From contig JAHYIO010000003.1 of NCBI GenBank assembly GCA_020543525.1, positions 124,001 to 188,000 on the forward strand: a DNA stretch of 64,000 nucleotides, written 5' to 3'. The position numbers and the translations under genes are program-made. Below are positions 38,200-48,443 of this stretch, one piece after another (positions within the stretch are counted from its first letter, which is position 1; each line of letters starts with the position of its first letter). The notes beneath the pieces were generated by a model. That model had not been told where the DNA came from. It ran no database searches and saw only the letters and a program-made list of their open reading frames with translations. This DNA is from Coriolopsis trogii. Its lineage: Eukaryota > Basidiomycota > Agaricomycetes > Polyporales > Polyporaceae.

Positions 38200-41100
38200 T
38201 CCGCAGTCCTCCGCCCTCCGTGCGCGGTGAGGACTGCGTTGACACCACCTGCACGGAGTTAATCATTAGGCTCAACGCGTCCGCTCTTTCCGACCCCCTT
38301 GCCCTCCGACTTGAACTCTTCTCCGACTCCGTCCCAACTCCGATCGTCACCCTAGTCGACTCGGGATCTTCGCACTGCTTCATAGATACCGAGTTCGTCG
38401 AGAAATATACCATTTCCACATGTTCCGTTTCCCCCATTCGGCTCCATCTGTTCGACGGCACGTCCAACCAGGTAATTACCCGGACTGCCGAACTTCCGTT
38501 GCACTTCCCCTCCGGAGAAGTCCTCTCCGTGTTGTGCTACGTGACTCCGCTCGACAAATCGGTCTCCGTGGTTCTGGGATACAGCTGGCTCCACGACTAT
38601 AATCCGCTGATCGACTGGAGGAAGCACAGCATCCAATTCCGAACCACACCTCCGACACGTCCCGTATCTGACCCGGTACCACCTCTGAACCCTCCGACCC
38701 CTCCTCTGACAACACCCCCCTCGGACCCTCAGAATTCCGCACCCAGCGTGTCCATCATTAACGCCGCGGCTTTTGCCCGTGCGTGTAGGATGCCTGGCTC
38801 CGAGAGCTTCACTATAAACCTCTCTGCCATGTCGGTCTCCGCTCGGAGTTCAACCGTCGACGACTCACCTCCGGACCTATCCGGTGTCCCGGAGGAGTAC
38901 CACGAGTTTGCCGATGTCTTCAGCAAGACCAAGGCCGACATCTTACCGAAGCACTGACCATACGACCTCAAGATCACCCTTGAGGACGGTGCTACGCCTC
39001 CGCTTGGACCCATCTACTCCCTTTCCCAACTCGAGTTGGATACCCTCCGAGAATATATCAAGGAGAACCTCCGCTCGGGTTTCATTCGGCCATCCAATTC
39101 TCCGTGCGGAGCTCCGGTCCTCTTCGTCAAGAAGAAGGACGGCTCCCTTCGTCTCTGTGTCGACTACCGAGGACTCAACAAGATCACTCGGAAGGACCGA
39201 TATCCGCTACCACTGATCTCGGACCTCCTCGACGCTCCTCGGAAGGCTCGCATCTATACCAAGATCGACCTCCGACACGCCTACAATCTGGTCCGGATCG
39301 CCCCTGGAGACGAATGGAAGACGGCATTCCGCACTCGCTACGGCTCGTTTGAATGGCGCGTCATGCCTTTCGGACTTTCCAACGCCCCGGCGGCGTTCCA
39401 GCGTTTTGTAAACGACATCTTCGCCGACATGCTTGACGTCTGTGTGGTTGTCTACCTCGACGACATTCTCATCTACTCCGACAACCCCGAGGAACACCGG
39501 AAGCACGTCAAGGAGGTCCTGCGACGTCTACGGAAACATCGGCTCTACGCTCGCGCGGACAAGTGCGAGTTCCACGCCGACTCCGTCGAGTACCTCGGCT
39601 ACATCATGTCCGGAGAAGGCCTGAAGATGTCCGACACCAAGGTCAAAGCTATCCTCGATTGGCCGGAACCCCGGAAGGTCCGAGATATACAGTCCTTCCT
39701 CGGCTTCGCCAACTTCTACCGTCGGTTCATCCACAACTACTCCGAGATTGTCCTTCCCCTCAGCCGCATGACTCGCAAAGGCGTTCCGTGGCACTTCTCC
39801 GACGAATGCTGAAAGGCGTTCAATACCCTGAAGCAGGCCTTCACCTCCGCTCCCGTCCTACATCACTGGGAACCCGACCGCCAGATTACGGTGGAAACCG
39901 ACGCTTCGGACTACGCGATCGCCGGTATTCTGTCGATCACCACCGCGTCCGGCGACCTCCATCCCATTGCCTTCCACTCCCGGACTTTGACCGGTGCCGA
40001 ACTCAACTACGACACCCACGACAAGGAACTCCTCGCGATCTTCGAGGCGTTCAAGACCTGGCGGCACTACCTGGAAGGCTCTGGAACTCCGATCGACGTC
40101 GTCACCGACCACAAGAATCTGGAGTACTTCGCGACCACAAAACTCCTGACTCGGCGACAGGCTCGATGGTCGGAGTTCCTGTCGCAATTCAACCTGATCA
40201 TCCGTTTCCGACCCGGGAAACTCGGAGCTAAGCCCGACGCGCTCACTTGCCGTTGGGACGTCTACCCAAAAGAGGGGGATAGTGACTACTCTGTTGTCAA
40301 CCCACACAACTTCCGACCGGTCTTCACTCAGGAACAACTCGCATCCTCCCTCCGAGCTACCATTCTCCGAGAACCCGTCCTCCGCGCATCCTTCATCCTT
40401 GACGAAAGTCAACTCCGAGCCGACATCCGATCCGCTCAATCCTCCCCCAACCCTTCCCCCGAACTCCTTGCAGGACTCACCGCGGCCGCCGAAGGCAAGC
40501 CAAAGTGGTCCTTAGATTCCGACGGTTTCCTTCGACTCAACGATCGCATCTATGTCCCGGACGCCGACGACCTCCGACTCCGGGTCCTTCGAGCCTGTCA
40601 CGACCATCCGACGGCAGGCCACTGGGGACAGAACAAGACCCAGGCACTTGTTCTCCGCAACTACGCTTGGCCCGGACTCCGACTCTTCGTCCGAGACTAC
40701 TGCAAGTCCTGCACGACCTGCGCGCGATCGAAGGTCCCCCGTCACCTCCCCTACGGCACTCTGAAGCAACTTCCGATCCCCGAACGCCCGTGGAACTCCA
40801 TCTCCATGGACCTCATCGAGCACCTCCCGAGCTCCGACGGTTTCACGGCGATCCTGGTCGTAGTAGATCGGCTCACCAAGCAAGCCATCTTCATCCCGAC
40901 GCACGACACCCTCAATGCCGAAGAGCTCGCCAACCTGTTCGTCCTCCACATTTTCTCCAAGCACGGGGTTCCGTCGCACGTCATGTCCGACCGGGGCTCC
41001 GAGTTCGTATCCCACTTCTTCCGATCCCTGGGCAAGGCACTAGACATGCGCCTTCACTTCACCTCCGGTTACCACCCCGAAGGCGACGGACAGACGGAAC

Positions 41101-41882
41101 GTGTCAACCAGACCCTCGAGCAGTATCTCCGAATGTACTGCAATTACCAGCAGGACAACTGGGCGCAACTCCTACCTCTCGCGGAGTTCGCTTACAACAA
41201 TGCTCCGAATGCGACCACCGGTATCTCTCCCTTCTTCGCGAACAAGGGCTACAACCCGAGTCTTGCGGTGCACCCCGAACGAGACCTTACCTCCGCTTGC
41301 GCTCGAGAATTCGCCGTTGATCTCGACGAGCTCCACGCTGAACTCCGAACCCGGATCTCCGAAGCCCAGGCTCGCTACCAGGTCCAGGCAGACAAGCACC
41401 GTCTACCGGCACCGGATTTCAAGGTCGGAGACCAGGTCTATGTCCGAGCCGAGCACATCCGTTCCACCCGCCCCACGAAGAAGCTCTCGGAGAAGTACCT
41501 CGGACCCTACCCTATCATCGCTCAGGCTGGTACCCACTCGTTTACGCTCCGCCTACCCGAGGCCATGCGCGCCGTACACCCCGTTTTCCATGTCTCCCAG
41601 CTCGAGCCCGCAACCCCGAACACCATTCCCGGTCGTGTCCAGTCCCCTCCACCTCCGATTGAAGTCGACGGCGAACCGGAGTACGAAATCTCCAAGATCC
41701 TCGACACCAAGGTTGACCGCCGACGACGGTGCAAGCTGCTTTACCTCGTTCGCTGGTCCGGCTACGAAGGTACTGATGAAGAGACCTCCTGGGTCCTCGC
41801 GACCGAGCTCGGTAACGCGCAGGAATTAGTCTCGGACTTCCACGCCTCGTACCCCGATAAACCCGGACCTCACAACACTTAG
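38197..41882 (+). pseudogene. Gypsy-2 Pol: protease, RT, RNase H, integrase, chromodomain (two in-frame TGA)
   Basis: Frame -1 to gag. Protease TLVDSGSSHCFID (about 38353-38390). RT from 38960: [30 protein letters not shown], catalytic [13 protein letters not shown]. RNase H: ITVETDASDYAIAGIL, then FRPGKLGAKPDALT. Integrase: zinc region HDHPTAGHWGQNKTQ...CKSCTTCARSK, catalytic SMDLIEHLP, HVMSDRGSEFVS and GQTERVNQ. The last 60 residues form a chromodomain (EYEISKILDTK, YLVRWSGYEGTDEETSW), which in chromoviruses guides integration to heterochromatin. TGA at 38955-38957 (KH-stop-PYDLKI) and at 39810-39812 (EC-stop-KAF) break the frame; each is one C-to-T step from a sense codon. Confidence 0.93.
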
Positions 41883-42032
41883 CGAAGGGGGATCGCCTTC
41901 GCTTCCTCGCGCCGTTCGTGCGCCGCATCCTTCGTCATTTTCCTCTGTCGGACTTCTTACTTCCTCGGACGCCGTCGGTGTTCACGCTCGGACCTCGGTC
42001 ATTGTTACAAGAAAATTCAATTGTTCTATCTA

Positions 42033-43001
42033 CTACTCCTCCTCCTCGGAGTCCTGGTACTCCTCGTCCTCCTCCTCCTCCTCGTCCTCCACCTCTGCCT
42101 TGGCGAAGTACTCCTGTACCGCCTTTTTCTGCGCCTCGTGATCGGCGACCCACTTCTCCACGCGGGTCAGGCGCCCGAGGATGGACCGCGACAGCTTACG
42201 TGTCGCTACCACCTCGGCGACCAGGCGCTCCAGGAGCTCCCGGTCGGTCGGGCGCCTGGAGTCCGCGCCCTCCGCCTCCTCCGTCGCCTCCCTCGCTCTT
42301 CCTTTTCCCTTGTCCTTCTTCGGCTCCTCCCCCGTCTCCTCCGCTTCCTCCTCCTCGGTCTCCTCCGGTCCGGTTCGCTGCTTCTTCTTCCTCGGTTTTT
42401 GGGGCGTCGACGGGCCGGACTCCGCCTCCGCCGTTCCCTCCGCCTGCCTCTCTCCCCCGCTGCACGCCACCTTGGCGTTGTGGCACGCCTCGCACGCCTT
42501 CATGCGGCGAGAGCGCACGGAGTACCGGCAAGGTACTCCGCCCTTCCGGCAGTTACCGCACGGCGACTGAAAAAAGAAAAAAAAAACAATTAGTCTTTTT
42601 TTCCTGTACCCGTCGTCCGCACGTACCTTCGCCGGCGCCCACTCGGGTCCCGACGGCGCCGTCGTACCCTTCTTCCTCTTGCTACCCGATGCGGCCTCGG
42701 GCCCCCTCTGCCGCCTCTCCTCCGCCAGCCGCGCAGCCTCGGCCTCGGCCTCAGCCGCCTTCCGCCGTGCCTCCTCGGCCTCCCTCTCCCGCCGCTCCCG
42801 CTCCTCCCTCTCCCGTCGCTCCCGCTCCTCCCTCTCCCGTCGCTCCCGCTCCTCCCTCTCCCGTCGCTCCCGCTCCTCCCTCTCCCATCGCTCCCGCCTC
42901 TCCTGCCTCCGCCGCTCGGCGTCCTGCTCCATCTTCGCGAGGAGCACTCGCTGGGTCGCGAGCGCCTCCTCCTTGGGGTCCAGGCTGGGGGTGCGGGACA
43001 T
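42033..43001 (-). CDS. antisense gene inside Gypsy-2: coiled-coil protein with permuted six-Cys zinc-cluster motif
   Basis: Two exons, 43001-42627 and 42566-42033, joined by a 60-base GT-AG intron (GTACGT...TTTTTTCAG); 302 residues spliced. The intron is in frame and stop-free, so the unspliced form would also read through (322 residues). Order: short N-terminus; a highly charged helix of EREERERR octads coded by 24-base tandem repeats (about 42790-42890); a basic linker; then C-x2-C-x6-C-x11-C-x2-C-x6-C (CGNCRKGGVPCRY and CEACHNAKVACS). That spacing fits a Gal4-type Zn2Cys6 cluster, but the half resembling the usual second half comes first. An acidic/basic tail with KDKGKGRAR and a final Glu-rich tract (DEEEEEDEEYQDSEEEE) follows. 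A TATATA box lies 72-79 bases upstream on the same strand. Not needed for retrotransposition as known; possibly a regulator or captured gene. Confidence 0.8.
   Translation of the reverse strand: MSRTPSLDPKEEALATQRVLLAKMEQDAERRRQERRERWEREERERREREERERREREERERREREERERREREAEEARRKAAEAEAEAARLAEERRQRGPEAASGSKRKKGTTAPSGPEWAPAKVRADDGYRKKRLIVFFFFFQSPCGNCRKGGVPCRYSVRSRRMKACEACHNAKVACSGGERQAEGTAEAESGPSTPQKPRKKKQRTGPEETEEEEAEETGEEPKKDKGKGRAREATEEAEGADSRRPTDRELLERLVAEVVATRKLSRSILGRLTRVEKWVADHEAQKKAVQEYFAKAEVEDEEEEEDEEYQDSEEEE
42790..42895 (-). repeat. 24-base coding tandem repeat (EREERERR octads)
   Basis: About four near-identical 24-base units that encode charged octads, forming the predicted single long helix of the antisense protein. 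Confidence 0.85.
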
Positions 43002-43073
43002 GGTGGTGGTGGTGGTGAGGGTGGTGGTTGTGGGTCAAGTCGTGGATAAGGGTACTCCGACACCGACACCCGC

Positions 43074-43079
43074 TATATA
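43074..43079 (-). promoter_or_regulatory. TATA box of the antisense gene
   Basis: TATATA (minus strand GTATATAG, 43073-43080), 73 bases upstream of the ATG at 43001, between that ATG and the 3' LTR. Suggests transcription independent of the retroelement's own LTR promoter. Confidence 0.55.
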
Positions 43080-43201
43080 CCGTTTTTCCGATCTCCGATT
43101 CCGACCCTGACTCCGATAAAATTTTTCCTGTCACTTTTTACGGCACACTTCTATTCCTTCACACTAGGACCCTCGAGGGCTCGGGCCCAGTGGGGGGATA
43201 C

Positions 43202-43855
43202 TGTTAGGTCCCGTGCCGACCGGACCCGAACCCCGAACCCCGAACCCCGAACCCCGAACCCCGATATCCGACCGCGCTAACCTTTTATGTCTAATACCTT
43301 AGTCCCATCTCTTTTTGATAGGTCCCATCGCATTTATGATTGTTACCATACTCCGATCAGTCCGATCAGGTTACGAACAACGGACTTTGATCTACTCCGA
43401 TTCCCGATCGGACTCCCGGTCTACTTACGCCGATTTCGCCAAGACCTTGGCCGGAGTTCCGACTATATAAGGTTCGGTAGCAGTAGACTTGTACCTCAGT
43501 TCGGATATCTCGTTACACCCTAAATTCTACGTGTTCTTCTCTAAGTCCACGCCCGACCTCTGACCCCGACCTCCGGACTCCGAACTCCGGTCGTCACTTA
43601 GAACATTGCTCATCCTTCTACCTCGTCCTCTCGTTGTCCGACTCGAAGTCGGACTTCGTACTTCTGCTTCTCCCGGTTTCCGCGTTCCCCGCCTTCTCTC
43701 GCAAGTCGAGGACACCGGCGTATACTCAGGGCGTTGCCAATAGCTTCGCCGAAGTCCTCACCCCGCCGAACTCCGAACGCCGTCAGACCCTCGTACCTCG
43801 GGTCGCATTCCACCGATCTCGGCCTTCGGACCTCGGAGTCGGCATAGTCATAACA
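43202..43855 (+). repeat. Gypsy-2 3' LTR
   Basis: 654 bases; five GAACCCC units near the start, otherwise matching the 5' LTR. Preceded by the purine tract at 43189-43201. Confidence 0.93.
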
Positions 43856-43860
43856 CTACG
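43856..43860 (+). repeat. Gypsy-2 target-site duplication, right (CTACG, partner inverted)
   Basis: CTACG after the 3' LTR; the partner is CGTAG at 35376-35380, beyond the lone LTR. Both map to the same point of the Copia-A 5' LTR. Confidence 0.85.
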
Positions 43861-43959
43861 CTACTATATAAGGAATTGGAACTAGAATATGCTACGTATG
43901 TCTTGAGCCCCGATGCCCGCCACCTACGTCAGACACTCGGAGGCGCGTCAATCCCGACA
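43861..43959 (-). repeat. Copia-A 5' LTR, outer 99 bases
   Basis: Matches the last 99 bases of 24597-24775 with several transitions and ends CCGACA at the CAGAG duplication. Confidence 0.92.
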
Positions 43960-43964
43960 CAGAG
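43960..43964 (+). repeat. Copia-A target-site duplication, right (CAGAG)
   Basis: Partner of 24592-24596. Confidence 0.9.
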
Positions 43965-44504
43965 AGACAGAAATATAAACTATACATGCAGCCAGAACTA
44001 GTAGATGGGACCCAGCGTAGGATGAGAAACAAGTAGAAAAGTGCAATGGCACCAGCAGAGACAGAGAAGACCGGAGGAGGAGTTGTGAGAGCGACACGGA
44101 GAATCCGAATTGCAACAAGCCCTCACTGGCATGCAAGCGCGCATCAGCCACAACTATACAGCTCATTCCCACGGCAGCACCTGTGACTGATTTGACTTCG
44201 CCAGAACCTCTTGTGCCATCCTAGGGCACAAGAGAACGTCCACCAGTGTTGTGATCATCTCTAAGCTGCAGTGACAAGGAACAATATTGTTGTGTTGACC
44301 ACACATATCTACGAACTCTATGAGCTCTACGTAGGTCTACAGAGTGCCGGGAGGTGCTACTTTGGCTACCGCCGCTACATAGCCACCTCTTGGTCTACAT
44401 TAGATTCGTTTTTTCCTGATGGACGCACTACTTAGGAACAGACTCTTCGCAAAAGGTATGCCGATTGTGGATCAAGAATGACCAAGAGCACTGACGATTA
44501 ATAA
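43965..44504. other. intergenic region between Copia complex and MYND gene
   Basis: No repeat or domain seen. A short ATG-starting frame at 44419-44455 followed by GTATGC could be a first exon of the MYND gene, but the phases do not match the next open frame. Confidence 0.4.
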
Positions 44505-47500
44505 TTGAGGTATATTGTCCAAAATTATGCCCCTTCTCGACTTCGATTCGACAAGGCACATTGCCTTGAATGCATTGCAATGCTCACACAACACGGGGGT
44601 GCAATGGCGCGGGTCGAGATTGCACAACAGAACAGAACACTCGTGAATCTCATCCAAGACTATCCTGATGATGTCAAGACTGTCGAGCTTGCTATCATCA
44701 CTATAGACCATGCAACCAAGGCAGTCATCGGTAACGAAGAGCCACCTGCTCCTACCCTTGTGAAGGAGGTCTGGGTCCGAACTGTACTCAGCATGACGGT
44801 GGAATCGCTTCACAAGCCTACGGCCACCTCCACACATCTGATGCATGCGCTCGATTTGCTTGTCTGCGCCCCGCAACACTGCCCGGAAGAGTGCAAGACC
44901 ACCTCTGGACTCCTTCCCCTCATTGCAGCGTTTTGGTGGCCTCCTCCGTCTCCCCTGCAACGAGTGCGAATTTGAGGGGCAGTGCTTTGATCCAGCACAG
45001 CTCATACAATCTGTATCCTGTCAACCTCCCCCACATCTTGTTGACATCATGCTCGACTACGGGCCGGCACAACTCGAAGTGAACGTCCTGCTGGAAAGCA
45101 TGACCCAGTATTCTAAAGCACTGGCAATGTTGCGTGCAATGCAGGATCGCGACATATACGCACTCGGCAAGATGCTCACAGACCTCATTCAGCGCACAGA
45201 GTACATAATCACAGAGGTCGGCTTTCGAGACGAGTCAGGCAGAATCGTCAACGCCATCGGGATTTCTGGCGCTCCAATCACCCAATGGATTGACTCTCTT
45301 CCGTTGGCTGCAGATGCTCTTTGCCGCCAAGGGAGCCCCGCAGATCTCGACGGAGCGGATATCATACAATGCAAGTTCTTCCTTGTCCGTGGAGACTTGC
45401 ATCAGGCCATCGCCCATGCTCAAGCCGCATTGAAGCGGAACCCGCGCTTCGGATACGCCTACTATGTTGCGAGTTTGACGTCCGACACGACGGAGGGTTT
45501 GCGCGCAGTGAAGAAGGGCCTCAAATGTCCTGGTCTCACCCCGTTTGTCCGTTGTCAGCTGCTGTGGCGCTCCACCAGTCTCGCCGGCGAACGAGAGTTG
45601 CGCCTTCTACAGGAGAAGTGGGAGAATGTCGAAGTGGCACATACTGAAGGTATGGCGTTCTTGATGTCTGCCTGGGAAGACACAAAGACCTACTTTTCGG
45701 AGGCACCTCCCGACGCCCGTCATATGCTGAACATGCTTGGATGGTATGTGATGTTGACTGTTGTCATCCGCGGCCCGGAACTCAGTGCAGACCTCCGAGA
45801 GCTTGAGGTGAGAAGACCACACATCTTTGGTCTCTGATATTGCTCACCAGTATTCCAGGCTGCTCGTAGGAAGATCAAAACTGCCATCGAGTCCATGCAG
45901 TGGGCTGGTCTCACGATCAAGAGGACGCAGATCAACATCACCCGTGAACTCGTCCTGACTTTTTACCCTACCGGCGCATCGGAGTGGGAGGACCTCATGA
46001 AGCGCTACAGTGGCGGTCAAAAATAATGCCCACCCCCCTTTTTTTGCATTTTCTCCATAAGTATACCCTGTATAGCCAGACTGTGTGCTGTATCATATTA
46101 CTAGTGCTGCACATTACTCATGCATGTATTCATTGGCATTCCCTACCTGATAGGAGTCTGGCAATGCAGCTATAATGCACATTGGATGGGTGTAAAATTG
46201 AGCATGATCTAAATAATTTGACTGATCTCCTACTACCAGATTGAGACATATAAATGCATTTACTACAAAGGTTTACTACTCCTCACTATGCATACATCTG
46301 TAGTGAAAATCATGTACAATGTGGCCATATTGACTGGCAACTGCATTCATAATTGTGTCCATTTTAGGCAGTTACCCTCTGAAAACACAGACCTGTATCT
46401 TACCACAGGATTCACATAGTCAAGTCCCAATGCATATACAAATACTATGGGGCCTATTGTATAGAACACTATATTATCCAGGCCACTTTCATGCAGTTCC
46501 AAAGTCTTGAGGGGGTTTGAATGTGGATAATACTGATTTTGAGTGACAAAATCAAGTATATTGCTTTTCTGTATCTCCAATCATAGAGTGAAACTATTCT
46601 CTGCCATTATTAAATTATGTGTTGGTATGGATACTATATTGGTATATAGGAGACTAGTGAAAGATTCAACTCTACTTAGCAAAATGTCGCAATACCAACT
46701 ATGCTCCAGAGGATGCTATAATAGTAATTGTGGCCTGGCTCTCCTACAACACCTGATACTTCAATTCAGTGTCTAATCAATAGAACACTATGTCATGCAA
46801 ATATTTCTATAATTCACAGCTTATGGATACCTAGCATCAAGGATCAATAACATACTAAACTTTGCTATGCTCTGAAACCCTATGCCATGATAGTAATCAC
46901 ATTACTCTACTTGAAGCAAAAACTGAACTGACAGTTTGGATAGTAAATTATATACTTTGTACTTGAGTCTTCAAAACACCCAGCTTTCATGGATCAAAAT
47001 CAACTGGGTCTTTATAGAGAGTAATAATAGTACAGGTAGCAAGGCCATGTTCAATACTCAAACCAAATTATTGAATTATCAAGTTTGACAACAACCTGGC
47101 AAAGTGAGTAGTCAGAATGCATACAGGGAGATATACTACTCTGTACCATAATATTATGACTTCTCAATTTATATAGCAGTCTAGGAAGTAACATGTTATG
47201 GAAGCATTGTTGTCTCAATTATGAAGCTCCCTTAGCAGTTTGTACTACTCTCTCTGGTTCCATCAATACATAAATGGTGATACATTCCTATCATCACACA
47301 AACAATATTAGATTGTAATTTCAACTCCTTACAGAGGTCAAAGATGCCTTGTATGGGTCATCTTATAACACCTCTCAAAATAGGGTCATGAGATTGTTAC
47401 TTGAAAATCTCTACCAATTCTGCGTCATTCAAACTCTCTCTTGTATATATGGATAGAGCACATAGTAGGGTATTAATATGTACACAGATGTCCAGACATT

Positions 47501-47959
47501 GCTCAAGAATGCTGCCCCAGTACGACACTTTAGACGCCCAATGACCCCCGGGCATTATTTTTGACCGCCACTGTACGACGAGGGCGCAGTGGATTGCGCC
47601 GAGTCAGAACCCACGTTGGGTACACAAGCCGAAGACGATCTCGCTGCATGGCTGGGAGAGCTGGGCATTGACAATAACCATCCGGAGGGTGGTGGGGGTC
47701 ACGCATGCAGAGCAGATCAACAACGTCGCACGACTTCATCGACTAGGGGATATACTGGACACGAGCTTTTCCGCTGCTCGTGGTGCGGCAATCCAAGCGC
47801 GATGCTGAGAAAATGCCGAGCATGTGGGAAGACGCAGTGAGTAGCTTCCAGTACTTTATGTGCGATATACGCTCAGTGTGGGGATGCAGATACTGTGATA
47901 GCGGATGCCAGAAGCTGCACTGGACTGAGCATAGACTTGAGTGCAGAGGAAGAACTTAA
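44505..47959 (+). pseudogene. MYND zinc-finger protein gene, split by a 1.57 kb DNA transposon
   Basis: Coding runs in three blocks. Block 1 (about 44510-44935) and block 2 (44936-45808) are offset by one base near 44936, a frameshift or small deletion (frame break between LLPLIAAF and LLRLPCNECEFEG). After an intron (GTGAGA...TTCCAG, 45809-45859) the frame continues RRKIKTAIESMQWAGLTIK to LMKRY, where the transposon enters at a TA. Beyond it (47574) the frame resumes in phase (DEGAVDCAESEPTLG). It reaches a MYND finger: CSWC, CRACGKTQ, an intron with acceptor ATGCAG near 47890, then YCDSGCQKLHWTEHRLEC and a stop at 47957-47959. Helical repeats with a TPR-like look (RNPRFGYAYYVASL) precede it. 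As it stands the protein ends six codons into the transposon (stop TAA in the inverted repeat) and lacks the MYND domain. The true start codon is not fixed. Confidence 0.75.
46006..47575 (+). mobile_element. Tc1/mariner-type non-autonomous transposon, copy 1
   Basis: 1566 bases (46008-47573) between TA duplications at 46006-46007 and 47574-47575. Ends begin CAGTGGCGGTCAAAAATAAT and are inverted over about 24 bases. The interior is AT-rich, clearly different from the surrounding host DNA, and has no frame long enough for a transposase (longest about 77 codons, no DDE/D signature). TA target and CAGT ends point to the Tc1/mariner superfamily, non-autonomous. Confidence 0.85.
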
Positions 47960-48443
47960 TGTACATTCCCACTAGCTGTCGTCATCGCCGTTGTTGGCAA
48001 CTCCGAATCGACTTGATAGAAACCAAGACGTGACCTACTATCATCATGCCAGTGCGCTGTCTTCATATACTATTACGATGATTGCAGCCTTCTCTACAAT
48101 GCACTAATCATTTACCTATTTCGTTGTTGTATGTCTGATCATGCTACATGTCAATGCGCCCACACATGCGGAGATCGTGAGGCAAATGGGACGCACGTCT
48201 GATGGTGTGACATCCCGAAGGTTGTTCGCTCGAGGTCCTACAACTTCTACTGTCATCTCGTACTTTAGATGGGACAGGGAGTGCCATACTTACAAATTCA
48301 GCATACAGTACGGCTACTTTCGCCTCCCGCATTTCGGCCACTCACGTGTGGAAGCACCTCGTACTACACCAGCAGGCCATCATACTAATACATCGGAGTC
48401 GAGCTTCAAGACTCTACAGGCAGCCGGGACAAGCATCACACCA
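47960..48443. other. intergenic region, convergent 3' ends
   Basis: Between the MYND gene end and the stop of the first F-box-like gene. No coding, repeat or RNA signal noticed. Confidence 0.55.

Larger units (their letters stand above)
36276..43855 (+). mobile_element. Gypsy-2: Ty3/Gypsy chromovirus carrying an antisense gene
   Basis: 7580 bases, plus strand. LTRs 36276-36915 (640) and 43202-43855 (654; the 14-base difference is two extra heptamer units). Gag at 36946-38199, pol by -1 shift to 41882, antisense gene 43001-42033, purine tract AGTGGGGGGATAC just before the 3' LTR. Pol has protease, RT, RNase H, integrase and a C-terminal chromodomain. The flanks GCCGC and CTACG do not match, because of the inversion. 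LTR identity is otherwise complete by eye, but the 5' LTR is itself a recombinant, so it is a poor clock. Two in-frame TGA codons interrupt pol. Confidence 0.93.
24597..43959 (-). mobile_element. Copia-A: outer Ty1/Copia element, interrupted by Copia-B and two Gypsy insertions, partly inverted
   Basis: About 4.6 kb of Copia sequence in minus orientation, spread over 19.4 kb. Its pieces are the 3' LTR (24597-24775), pol (24745-27018 and 33532-34723), gag plus leader plus inner 80 bases of the 5' LTR (35376-36275, now inverted onto the plus strand), and the outer 99 bases of the 5' LTR (43861-43959). The two 5' LTR pieces add to exactly 179 bases, the length of the 3' LTR. CAGAG duplications lie at both outer ends. 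The LTRs differ at about 8 of 179 positions, so this is the oldest insertion. It carries at least four in-frame stops and one frameshift and is dead. Confidence 0.92.

Noticed and set aside
41918..43018. Pro/Arg-rich plus-strand frame after Gypsy pol
   Set aside because: Complement of the antisense gene, which has start, TATA box, intron and cysteine motif on the minus strand.
46347..46776. 77-codon frames in the transposon as transposase remnants
   Set aside because: No DDE/D or helix-turn-helix pattern; their identity between copies only reflects identity of the copies.
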